DNA from: Plasmodiophora brassicae
Taxonomy: Eukaryota > Endomyxa > Phytomyxea > Plasmodiophorida > Plasmodiophoridae
Assembly (NCBI GenBank): GCA_039704465.1
Contig: JASFAU010000004.1
Coordinates: forward strand, 62,001-126,000
Direction: 5' to 3'
DNA: 64,000 nt
Part shown: positions 31,706 to 40,851 of the stretch, in pieces
Position numbering within the stretch: position 1 is the stretch's first letter
Layout: the number at the start of each line of letters is the position of its first letter
Made by a program: the position numbers and the translations under genes
The notes under the pieces: generated by a model
Told to the model about the DNA's origin: nothing
The model's database searches: none
The model's input: the letters and a program-made list of their open reading frames with translations, nothing else

Positions 31706-31781
31706 CAGTCAGCCGATATATACAAGGCCACCTGTCTCGCACCGACCCAGGAAGCCGTCCCGGGACGATGCGGATGAAGAA

Positions 31782-32225
31782 CGAACTGCAGCGGTGGTTC
31801 TCCCACCTGAAATGTCAGGGGAGCAGAGCTCCGATCGCGTGACGTTCGCACGTGGTTCAAGGTCCACGGGTCGCGATGAGGGCACGTGACTTCATGGGTG
31901 TAACTTCAACCTCGGTTACGGCGCACGCGCCTGAACGACCCAGCGGGCCAGCAGTGAGCGCCATCTGCGAATGGCAGTCCTTCAGACGACGTATTCTATT
32001 AATTCGTCGACCGTCATGTCTTATGGAGGTGTTTCCCGGCCAGTGGCCTGACATTCATTTCGACCCGGGTCTGACCCGTTGGCCTCAGGACTCGACCCGG
32101 GTCAGACCCGTTGGCCTCAGCACTCGACCCGGGTCAGACCACGTTGGCCTCAGGACTCGACTCGGGTCAGACCCGACTCGGCAGGTCCCTGACCCGCCCG
32201 ACCCGGGTCGACCCGTTGACATTAG
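31782..32225 (+). repeat. Dispersed repeat R1, copy 1, ending in GACCCGGGTC-type tandem repeats
   Basis: Starts gaacgaactgcagcggtgg and runs about 270 bp (…cgacgtcatgtcttatggag region) into degenerate tandem units of about 30 bp containing CGACCCGGGTCAGACCCG and TTGGCCTCAGGACTCG. A second copy is at 60522..60905 with high similarity over the whole length. It sits between blocks A and B, so it inserted at or helped form the duplication junction. Confidence 0.85.
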
Positions 32226-32227
32226 GT

Positions 32228-32345
32228 ACTGTCCGCGCTCCGCAGTCCGTACGGGACAGGACCGCGCCCCGCAGTCCGCACGGGACAGGACCGCGCCCCG
32301 CAGTCCGCACGGGACAGGACCGCGCCCCGCACGTCATCACTCATT
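32228..32345. repeat. Tandem repeat upstream of zinc-finger gene B
   Basis: Three near-perfect copies of a 29-bp unit, CCGCAGTCCGCACGGGACAG plus GACCGCGCC, end 30 bp before the start codon of gene B. The first copy has T for C in GTACGGG, as in the gene A version. Confidence 0.85.
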
Positions 32346-32374
32346 AGACAAACCCGGTTTTTCTGAGTTGGACG

Positions 32375-33196
32375 ATGCAGGTGCTCCTGGGTATGTTGCT
32401 GTGTGCGCTGCTGCCGACGTTCCGGTCGGGCGTCCTTCTTTCCGCTGCCGGTGACGACGACTGGGCGAACTGGTTCGACTTCGACAAATTCGTTGCCCAT
32501 CACGATGTTGGCGCGGGTGGTGCAGCCATGGACCAACCGGGGTCTTCCGTTTATCGCACGGGCGACACCTGCCCAGACGATTACGTTAGCCAGCACGATT
32601 TGGAGCATGGCAATGTGAATCTGATCACTTCGGAGATTCCTCCGACGAATCAGCCAGCATCGAATCACCACGTAACGCCCCGCCAAGCAACGTCATCACA
32701 CGGGCTTTCAGGAAATTACAACCCCAAGCAATGCCAGTACTGTCAGCGGACGTTTGCAAGTACCTTCTATTGCCGAGAACACGAGATGAACAGTTGCATC
32801 TTGCGAGGGCTTCCTGGCGCAATAGCGATCCGCTCAGCAGGCGGGGCGCGCCCCGCCGTACAATGCCGGACTTGCAGGCGGGAGTTTACAAAACAACATG
32901 AATTTCGGCTTCACCAGGATGCAAATGAACAGTGTCGTCCTCGCGAACAACCACGAAGGGTTGAGTCCTTGCCGCCATGCCCGGTCTGTGGTGCGACGTC
33001 TTTCGACTTGTTTGGCTTCCCGCTCCACACACGCAGCTGTATCGCGCGAGTACAGATCCCTGGCGCTGAACTGTTGCAGACACGTGAGACTTTTGTCCTA
33101 AAATGCCAATCTTGCGAGAGGCCGTTTCTATCGGAGGTCGGATTTCAGAAACACCGGAATCGCTGTCGAGGAAGTACACGTGCCCAGTGCCCTTAG
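32375..33196 (+). CDS. Predicted secreted C2HC zinc-finger protein, copy B
   Basis: 273 aa, single exon, tandem paralogue of copy A (about 80-85% identical by eye). Signal peptide 'MQVLLGMLLCALLPTFRSG' and an acidic linker with 'DDDWANWFDFDKF'. Four fingers: 'CQYCQRTFASTFYCREH', 'CRTCRREFTKQHEFRLH', 'CPVCGATSFDLFGFPLH', 'CQSCERPFLSEVGFQKH', each with a following Cys as in copy A. Zinc ligands are kept while the residues between them differ, including those in the predicted recognition helix; this is what is expected of diversifying fingers under constraint. The start codon lies 30 bp after the GC-rich tandem repeat and 28 bp after the shared TCATTAGACAAACCCGG element. Confidence 0.85.
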   Translation: MQVLLGMLLCALLPTFRSGVLLSAAGDDDWANWFDFDKFVAHHDVGAGGAAMDQPGSSVYRTGDTCPDDYVSQHDLEHGNVNLITSEIPPTNQPASNHHVTPRQATSSHGLSGNYNPKQCQYCQRTFASTFYCREHEMNSCILRGLPGAIAIRSAGGARPAVQCRTCRREFTKQHEFRLHQDANEQCRPREQPRRVESLPPCPVCGATSFDLFGFPLHTRSCIARVQIPGAELLQTRETFVLKCQSCERPFLSEVGFQKHRNRCRGSTRAQCP

Positions 33197-34073
33197 CACC
33201 CATGTGACATCAATACATGTTCGACTTGACACCATCACTATGTACATCGATGACAGTACAGTCCACCGGGTGAGAGCGCGGACGGTGGCGAACGTAGATT
33301 CGATCAGTATCTATAATGTACCGTCAGAGTCAGTGTGCCTATCGGTCGTACCGTTCAAGCACGCGGCCCAGGTTCCTCTACGTTTCTGGACGGCGAACTT
33401 TGTCGGTAATAACGATGGTCAGCAACGTCGTGGTCGTCTGGGCGTCATAAGACGCCGGTCACGATTACGAGTTCGATCTGGAGACGAAGTTGCACGATGC
33501 AGCCCCACGCGCACACTGTCGTATTACGTGCAATCGGTGCGACGTCAGCACCTGTCAATACACAGCTGCTGACTACCTACATAGGTTGACGACCTCCTGC
33601 CTGTGGGTCAGTTCGTGGGTATCCCGGGGATCCATGTCAGACAACGATCGACGGAGCCAACGGGTGCTCGTATTCGACACCGTATGTATAATAGTTTAGA
33701 GCTGACTGAACAATACAATGTTATCCAAACGGCACGGCCGGGGCGCTACTCGTCGCGGGATCGCGGCTGCTGCGGATCGTTCGCGTTGGCGTCGCTCGGT
33801 TTCGGTCTGTTCAGGTTCGGCGAGGCTCTTGTCGGATGACAATATCTTCTGCTTGATCAGCGATCGAGATTGTTTCAGTTATGCGCTGCTCGGCACGTGC
33901 GATTCGATCTTCTCGACGAGCTTGCCCCACGTCCACAATTCGTATTTGCACCAGAGCGCATCAATCACGATGTTCAGGTCGTATGCAAATGGCAACCGTC
34001 AGCCGATATATACAAGGCCGCCTGTCTCGCACCGACCCAGGAAGCCGTCCCGGGACGATGCGAATGACATGAC

Positions 34074-34479
34074 CTACACAGCCTGAAGCGGCCTGCTAGC
34101 TGCAAGCTGTGTGGAACGTGGTCTATATAACGCGATCACCTCGAGAGTGAGCCGGATGTAGGCCATAGGGTCACAGCGGGGAGTAGGATCGCGGCTAGCT
34201 GCGGGTGGAGCCACCTCAGGTCTACCTAGGTGGTCACGTGGTGATTGACACGACGATGATGAACTCGAGCTCGCCAATGTGCAGGTACTCGGCTACCCAT
34301 CGAACGAGTAATAGACGTTCGTTACAACTGTGTCATGAAGCGCCTGGAATCTGCATTTATTGGCAAACTTTCGAGGGTGTGGAGTCGACAGTAGAACCGG
34401 CTGATATATCATCTAAGAGAAGTCCCGGCTTAGCGAACTGAGATTCTCATGCAAAGGGGCAAACCTCCAATTCTCACAG
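34074..34479. other. Intergenic, no gene seen
   Basis: Only short unsupported frames. A TATA-like GGTCTATATAACG lies near 34119. No repeat or RNA gene was recognised. Confidence 0.4.
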
Positions 34480-35020
34480 CCAGCTGGCTGTCACCAGAAA
34501 GTAAAAGTTACGAGACGTGATCTGGCTGCCGATGCATGCGCGCATGTCAACGATCGATCTCACATGACTGACATGAGCCTGATCTCCAGAAAGCAGCTGG
34601 GTCGCGATCTCGAGGCGGCGGACCAGACCCTCGACGGTTCTGGCATCGTAGGACCACACAAGATCCGCTGGTATCCGCCCGTTCACGTCCCTTAACGTCG
34701 GGATCCCGGCCGGCCAGTGCCCCGTAACAGCAACTCGGCGGCCGCTAAATTATTGTGCTGACCTTGAGCAGCCACCTGCAGTGGCGTGCAGAGCATGAAG
34801 GCATTGATAACAATTACACGAGGCGCATTCAGCAAGGCCTCGCGGAACCATTAACCATAGCGGAATCGTTGACGAACCCAACATGGGGGCGTGTGCAACG
34901 GTGTTACCGCTGATAACGGCGCGTTCACGTCGATCGATCCCGGGCCTGTTCAGGAGCAGCGTTTTCAACGTACGGAAGTCAGTCGTACCACGACTGCACG
35001 ATTCGCGGGCTGTCACGTGG
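34480..35020 (-). pseudogene. Decayed ankyrin-repeat gene fragment
   Basis: On the minus strand the frames contain pieces of ankyrin repeats like those of the gene at 39353..40851: 'LKTLLLNRPGIDR' in one frame continues as 'VNAPLSAVTPLHTP' in another, the break being a four-base GATC duplication near 34938; then 'EALLNAPRVIVINAF' and 'TPLQVAAQGQHNN' follow in a further frame. Several frameshifts and a stop show it is not functional. It lacks a start region and the SKP1/BTB-like part. Confidence 0.5.
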
Positions 35021-35284
35021 TCTCCAGAAATGCCCTGTCCCGAACCCCAGGCGGTGAGACGTTTCGTGGACCTGCCGGGCCGACAAAGACCCCTCCGACC
35101 AGCGGTCAGCTATAATACGTGGGTGAAGTCGCACCGAATTCCCGAGCAGGTTCCCACGAGCGTCCCGTGGTCCGGTTTTACCCTCCCAGTCCAGCAGATA
35201 CTGCAACTGGCGTCGTCAGTAGAATCGGGAATCCAGGATGTCCGCGACAGTGGTGACACGCAGACAACCCTGTCCGCTGTCGCA

Positions 35285-35325
35285 GATCCCGCAGTCCGTA
35301 GTACGGACGGACTGCGGGGCGTCAA
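35285..35325. repeat. Palindromic version of the family upstream repeat, before gene C
   Basis: CCCGCAGTCCGT, AGT, ACGGACGGACTGCGGGG. One arm is the same CCGCAGTCCGTACGG core as in the repeats upstream of genes A and B, here facing its own inverted copy about 45 bp before the start of gene C. Confidence 0.7.
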
Positions 35326-35367
35326 GCCCACACAAGTCAGGCAAACCCGCTGTTGCCGAGTTGGACC

Positions 35368-36273
35368 ATGCAGGTGCTCCTGGGTATTACGCTGTGCGCG
35401 CTGCTGTTGACGTTGCGGTCGGGCGTCCTTGTTTTCGCTGGCGAAGACGACGACGTCGATGCCTGGGGCTCCATCGATTCCTACTTCGACTACGACGCGT
35501 ACGACGACGCCCATCGTCCTGCGGCGGTTGGTGCCGCCATAGGCCAAGCCGCGTCATCCGCTCCCCACACGGAGGACACCTGCTCCGACCCCAACCCCAG
35601 CTCCGCAGCTGATCATCCTGTTGGCGCGGATGGCCCAACGTGGGGACAATCTGATCCTTTCGATGCCCGCACGCTCGACCGATTTCCAGGCGACGACAGG
35701 GTGGGTCTCGGTAATCCCCATCAAGCAAGTTCGTCATCCTCGCTGTCAGGAAACGACAATCCCTTGCAATGCCAGTATTGCGGGGAAAGGTTCTGCGATC
35801 CTTACAATCGCGTGGCACACGAGAGCTGTAGCTGTTTAGCGAGTGAACGAATCCCTGGCACGACATTGGCTTTCAGTACAGCAGGACGGATCGTCTTACA
35901 ATGCCAGTACTGCACGCAGGAGTTCCGAAGCAGAGTAGGTTTTCGCCGACACCAGGCTGCGAATCCTGGGAGCCATACAGGGTCGACATCAAGCGCTCGG
36001 ACGTCAGGAGTGCAAGCTGGGTGCAAGCAGTGCCAGCATTGTCGGAAAATGTTCTGCACTTCGTCGTACCGCAGGAAACACGAGGTTTCCTGTGCGCCGC
36101 TGGAAGGAAACTTCTGCAGTATCTGCCATATTTGCCGACCGCCCTCAATGCCTGGAAACGACATGCCCCGCCACCTTCGCGATGTCCACCACTTGAACGC
36201 CGAACAAGTTCAAGAGTACTACCGTTCGGCCAGCCAAACTTGGCTTTCGACTCAACGTACCAGCACGCCTTGA
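35368..36273 (+). CDS. Predicted secreted zinc-finger protein, copy C
   Basis: 301 aa, single exon, a more distant paralogue of A and B. Signal peptide 'MQVLLGITLCALLLTLRSG', then an acidic linker ('GEDDDVDAWGS', 'YFDYDAYDDAH') longer than in A/B and with 'SDPFDARTLDRFPGDDRV', which is shared with copy D. Fingers: 'CQYCGERFCDPYNRVAH', 'CQYCTQEFRSRVGFRRH', 'CQHCRKMFCTSSYRRKH' and a final 'CSICHICRPPSMPGNDMPRH', which ends in a true His-x4-His ('HLRDVH'). The C-terminal tail 'LNAEQVQEYYRSAS' is shared with copy D and with the truncated copy at 56.5 kb but absent from A and B. So the family has a short and a long form. Confidence 0.83.
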   Translation: MQVLLGITLCALLLTLRSGVLVFAGEDDDVDAWGSIDSYFDYDAYDDAHRPAAVGAAIGQAASSAPHTEDTCSDPNPSSAADHPVGADGPTWGQSDPFDARTLDRFPGDDRVGLGNPHQASSSSSLSGNDNPLQCQYCGERFCDPYNRVAHESCSCLASERIPGTTLAFSTAGRIVLQCQYCTQEFRSRVGFRRHQAANPGSHTGSTSSARTSGVQAGCKQCQHCRKMFCTSSYRRKHEVSCAPLEGNFCSICHICRPPSMPGNDMPRHLRDVHHLNAEQVQEYYRSASQTWLSTQRTSTP

Positions 36274-36310
36274 TATGGTTTTCGAGACCTAATCACAATA
36301 TAGTTTGCCT

Positions 36311-36864
36311 CTAGATCGTTGTGTGCATCCATGGGCACCGGGTAGCGAATGCGTCATCGTTTACCCGACCGGACAGAGTATGCACCGTGGGCGTTGGCTC
36401 CGTCCACGAGGTGTGGTAGCGAATGACGTTCGGATGAGGACGCAGTGATGCCATTAGGATAACCTTGGTCAGGGATTCTTGACGGCGGGAACCATGAGGC
36501 GGAAGAAGGACGACATTCACGCGGTAAGACGAGTGGCCAAAGGGATTCACAGAAGCCCTGACCCGCGTGTAAGTGCAGCGCGGGGAAGCAATGACGGTTC
36601 GCCAGACGAGAATATTGTAGACGTGATAAGCACCGGGGGACGATCGCACACGGTTGACGCCGGCCTAGATTCGCTGGATCCGAAGACGTCGTCATCGAGA
36701 CCGTACGTCGACGTCGGTCTGGCAAGAATTGAGGAGCGGCCCCCGCCTCGCCAACACAGTGCCCAGCGGGGCACGGCCGAAACATCGTTGCCGAAACTAG
36801 CAACGACGTTCGGTGCTGGATCGCTCCAGCACAACGACTCGACGAGTGCAGGAAAGAGGCGCAT
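36311..36864 (-). pseudogene. Protein-kinase N-lobe fragment
   Basis: A minus-strand frame contains 'LTKVILMASLRPHPNVIRYH', which matches the alphaC to beta4 part of Wee1/GCN2-like kinases (E-V-x-x-x-A-x-L-x-x-HPN-I-V-RYY), followed by 'TSWTEP'. The rest of the kinase (catalytic loop, DFG) is missing: the frame ends at 36311, close to the 3' end of zinc-finger gene C. Upstream minus-strand frames to 36864 could be its 5' exons (a GTGAAT..AAG junction near 36477-36555 would fit). It is probably a gene truncated by the arrival of the neighbouring island. Confidence 0.35.
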
Positions 36865-36878
36865 ATATAGGAAGACAG

Positions 36879-38957
36879 TTAGTGAGAATGACTCGACAGT
36901 GCATAGTTGCCGCCGAAGCGCCTGGCGAACGCAGCAAGCAGCAACCTCTGCGATTCCTCGTCAGATACGACCTCCAAAGCATCGCGCATGTGGTCGACTA
37001 TGTAGTTGTGCACGTCGAATAGGACGGCTGGCGGGACGTCTGCCGACGTTGCGAGTGACAGCAACCGTCGTAGACTGGTCCCGTGCTTGTGCAAGTCTGA
37101 CCCCGATCCAGTCGACACGTATCGGAAAGCCTGTCGGTGGCCGTCAAACAACGAACCGACGACGGCAGCGACACACGTAGGCGCACCGTAAGCAGTCCCT
37201 GATCAGGGTCACCGGACAGCTTGGACAGGATGGCGCCGACAACGTCGTCGTGCCAGCCCAGACGGGAAAGCATGTCCAGGCCGAGTTGAAGGAGGGGCGG
37301 GTGCAAGCTGGCGCCCAGAAGGCACAGGCGATGCGCCAGCACGGGTGAGTCAGGAAAGATGTGGAACCTGCAGGTGCGAGCGAGCGTCAGCCGCCGGGTC
37401 GCACGTCGTTCCCTGATGCTACACTCACTGCACAAACTGCTGTAATCGACCAAGGCGCCGCCCTTTCAGCATGGTGTCAACGGTGAGCATGACGAGCTCG
37501 GCAGTGGGCGCGACGTGATGCGTTAACAGGCAGTGCACGTACTCGACGCATACGGCCTCCAGATGCCTCGGCGACACAACCTGCGGCGGCGCACACATGT
37601 CAGCATTGGTCCAATCCTGCATCGATCCGATACGCACCGACAGAACCTGTCGTAAGGCGGCAGCAACATCCGCTTGAGCAACACGGGTGCCCGACGGCAA
37701 CGGCACTGGGTCGTCGTCGGCCCCGTTCAACAGGGCGCAGGTCGACAGCAGCGACAGGCATCGCGATAGGGCGGCGGTCAATCGCTCCTGTTGGACAACC
37801 GCAGACAGCAGGCGGAGCAGGTCGGCCTCGCTGTGACGGCGACGTTGCAGGAACGCCATCAGACAGCCGGCGTCAGACATACCGCGGCTGTCGGCGATCG
37901 CCGCCAGATTCAATTGCAGGCGACGCACGCTGCCGTCCGGGAGCGACACGTGATCGGGCGGCAGCGCCCGTCCAGGCGACAGGTCCGCCTGCATGGGCAG
38001 CGGGGCGACCACCGGCGCCGTTGCCGACCGCGTGTCGAACAGCATCGGGACGCGCGGGTGCTCGGAGCTCAGAACGGCAACGACGTTGTCGATGACGTAG
38101 ACGGTGAACGTGGCCGCTGACGTCGCGAACAGGTCGAACGTGTTCGTCTGCCGCATGGTGCTGCCCTCGATGGCGCACACGTGAAGCTTCCCGGCGGCCT
38201 GGTCGACGAGCAGCAACGTCGGCGCCGCGTACAGGTCGACCAGGTGGACCTGGCCGGCCAGCTGGTGCGGCGGGACGTCGGCGACGACGCCAAACTCGAA
38301 CCGGCAGACCTTCTTCGGCGGCCCCTGGCGCCCGATGGACCACAAGTGGAACCGATTGCGCGGGTCGATCGACATCAGCAGCCGGTGCGACGCCAGGAAC
38401 GCGCCGGCGACCGCCGGGCGCGTCTGAGCGCGCACCAGCTTCAGCGCCGAGTGTCCGGCGTCGACCTGGACAGCGTCATGTGCAGGCCGACCGAAACGCC
38501 CAACCGAACGTACCGCGAAGAAGCAGACGGCGGCGGTCGTGACGACGGCCAGGTCGGCGAGGTCGGTGTCGACCCAGTGCAGACCGAGGCACCGATGCCT
38601 GCTGCCGTCGACGGCGTGCCTGGCGACGACCGCGTCGGCGTCGTGAACGACGAGGACGTTGTCGCCGGTCAGCACCGCCCAGAGCCGTCCGTCGCGGCTG
38701 CGCTGCGCCAGCCGGACGTCGTCGTCGACGTCCAGCGCGAGGCGCACGCCCGACGACGAGCGCTCGTCGTCCCAGATGGCCAGCAGGCCGTCGATGACGG
38801 ACACGACCTGGCGCGACCAGTCGTCGACGCCGACGTACCGCGGCGGTCGCCCGGACGGGACGCACGACGTCAGCGACAGGTGCGACACCATCGATCGGGA
38901 ACGGCGCCGCGCGCGAATGCAAAACGGGCCCCGATCAGGCGTCGTCGTCGACCGCAT
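36879..38957 (-). CDS. RMC1: RMC1 (Mic1/Bulli), regulator of MON1-CCZ1
   Basis: Subunit of the MON1-CCZ1 complex that activates Rab7 on late endosomes and autophagosomes. Three exons: 37429..38957, 37187..37367, 36879..37130; 653 aa (human 657). The first exon has a WD-like propeller ('HCLGLHWVDTDLADLAVVTT' type strands) and 'VYVIDNVVAVLSSEHPRVPM' corresponding to the human 'VVDNLVVVHHQDT' strand. The C-terminal Mic1 domain runs 'HLEAVCVEYVHCLLTHHV', 'GRRLGRLQQFVQ|FHIFPDS', 'LGLDMLSRLGWHDDVVGAIL', then 'LLTAFRYV'. The two introns (60 and 56 nt) restore exactly the family spacing. The start at 38957 could instead be the ATG at 38891. It faces the ankyrin gene on the same strand. Confidence 0.85.
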
Positions 38958-39352
38958 CTGCCGTCTGCAGTAGGGGACACACCTGCATGCGTTCCCGTAG
39001 GGACGCGCCGATCGCCATCACAACGTTCAGTATGCGCGCGCGGACTCGTCTGCGAGTGTTCGTCGTCACCTGAAGAACGGCTGTATCGAGAACGATTGCC
39101 GGTACCGTGACGGACGCCCATCAACGGCAATCATGGGCGTTGACGACGTCGCGGAACGCACGACTCGTAGTACGTACGCGTTCCGATCCCTGGTAGCAAT
39201 GCCACGAGCGATGAATCGCCGTCGCCACACTTGCCGCGATACCGACTGGTCATTATCACAGGGCGGTCAGGACGAGCGTGCAGGTTTGAGGGAGGCAGAA
39301 AGATATGACGGAGTTGTTCTATATGACGGGTGTCAGACTGTCGACGGGCTCG
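38958..39352. promoter_or_regulatory. Upstream region of RMC1
   Basis: 395 bp between the RMC1 start and the stop of the next minus-strand gene. A TATA-like TTCTATATGACG lies near 39317. No gene is supported. Confidence 0.35.
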
Positions 39353-40851
39353 TCACGACCGAGCCCACTGCCACAGCCTCCTCATAAAGCTGGTGCGTTC
39401 TGCCGGCGGGGGAGTGAGGAGCGACACGATCTCAGACAGGCGACGCTTCTCCTCAATGTTTGTGGGGTCGTACAACTGCGCAACGTCCGCTGCTGTTCGA
39501 CCGCGTTTGTCTCTTAACGTCAGGTCGATCCGGCCGGGTGCTTTTAAAATCAGCTTGATAACGTCCACGTCGTGCTTCTCGGCAGCCCTGTGCAGCGCAG
39601 TCATGCGGACGGCGTCGCCAGCATTGACATCAACGCCGGGCGCGTTCAGCAGAGCTTCAATGAGCCACAGTCGTCGTTCCATAACCAAAGACATGTGCAA
39701 CGGCGTCCGTCCGCGGGAATCGCGCGCGTTCACATCGATTCCGGCGCTCATCAGCAGCCGTTTAACGGTCCGTTCGTCAATCAGGCCGTATTGCGCTGCG
39801 AGAACGGCCAGCTGCAGAGGCGTCGTCCCGTCTACATCACGCGAGTTGACGTCGATTCCGGGTGCACTCAACAGCAGCTCCACAGTATCGTGATGGATGC
39901 GCGCCGGTCGCCTCATCTCATGTGTGACGCGCACAGAGCACAGGGCGACGTGCAACGGTGTCGCCCGCCTCATCAGCTCTCGCGCATTCACATTAACGCC
40001 GGGGGCATTCAGTAGCAAAGCGACCTTGACGCGCCGAGCTAGCTTGACAGCCCAGTGCAGGGGCGTGAGCCCGGACGCGTCCTGCACGTTGACATCGACC
40101 TCGGGAAGGCTCAGCAGGAATCTCATCGTCTCCGGATTGCCGTGTCGTGTGACCCAGTGCAGCACGTTCGTCAAATTCGACCATTGCCCACCTTTAACGT
40201 AGCGTTCGGCGCCGTCCTGTGCGACAAGTGCATAGCGGATCTGATCCACAGCTCCCTTCTCGGTGTCGGTTCGCGCGATGGCACACATTCGAGCAATGCC
40301 CATAATCGAGTTGAGGGCGGCAGCCGGCGCGACGTTGCGACATAATCCCAGGAAATCTTGAGAGACGCGGCAGCGACCAGAAACGGACGCATATCGAGGT
40401 CATACGAAGCCGCCAGCACCCTGCAGAATCTGTCGATATCCATCCGAAGAAGCCTGTCCTTGATCCATGCGTCAGTGTGGGCGATCTATGATGAGCAATA
40501 GCGGCCTTCAGCAGTAGACCTATACAGGAGCTGATGCCGGCCATATATACATACATCACCCACTGCTGTTTCGCTCATGAAATCCACGAGCAGGTGTAAT
40601 TCGTGACTGGCGGCCTCGGGGACGGGGACTGAGAAAAGACGTAGCACTTTGCCTGTTCGAGCAAGAAGACGTCGGCGCAGCACACCTGAGTGGGCGACGG
40701 CCGCCGACCAGGGAACATCAATGTCAATGAAATCGCTGGAGCGTAAGCTGACATCGATAATGGGCGTCCCGGAGACGAACCCGAACACGGCAAGGCCGCA
40801 CAGCAGACCCACACGAACGGGATCGATTGCCCTCATTGGATCGATCGGCAC
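39353..40851 (-). CDS. Signal peptide + SKP1/BTB-like + ankyrin-repeat protein
   Basis: Predicted secreted protein. The first exon (40851 or ATG 40836, down to about 40575) begins 'MRAIDPVRVGLLCGLAVFGF', a signal peptide, then 'IIDVSLRSSDFIDIDVPWSA' and 'FSVPVPEAASHELHLLVDFM', which follow the beta-alpha plan of SKP1/POZ domains (SKP1 'PLPNVTSKILAKVIEYC'). After an intron ending at 40455, 'MDIDRFCRVLAASYDLDM' and 'RPFLVAAASLKI' match the SKP1 'LFDLILAANYLDIKGLLDLTC' helix pair. The main frame 39353..40303 has about seven ankyrin repeats ('ASGLTPLHWAVKLA', 'VDGTTPLQLAVLAA', 'SRGRTPLHMSLVME', 'AVRMTALHRAAEKH'). Between the two parts (about 40330-40365) the frame must change without a clear intron. 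An adaptor that could engage a host cullin ligase is inference. Confidence 0.68.

Larger units (their letters stand above)
29990..31775 (+). repeat. Segmental duplication block A
   Basis: This block, including zinc-finger gene A and about 840 bp downstream, is repeated as block B (32228..34073) in the same orientation, roughly 2.27-2.29 kb away. Long stretches such as that around 31312..31540 and 33603..33830 are almost identical. Divergence is higher in the coding part. Confidence 0.85.
32228..34073 (+). repeat. Segmental duplication block B
   Basis: Second copy of the block described at 29990..31775. It contains gene B and its 3' flank. Homology ends near 34073 where block A continues into repeat R1. 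Confidence 0.85.

Noticed and set aside
32056..32345. CRISPR-like array
   Set aside because: The repeats are contiguous tandem units without unique spacers, in a eukaryotic genome.
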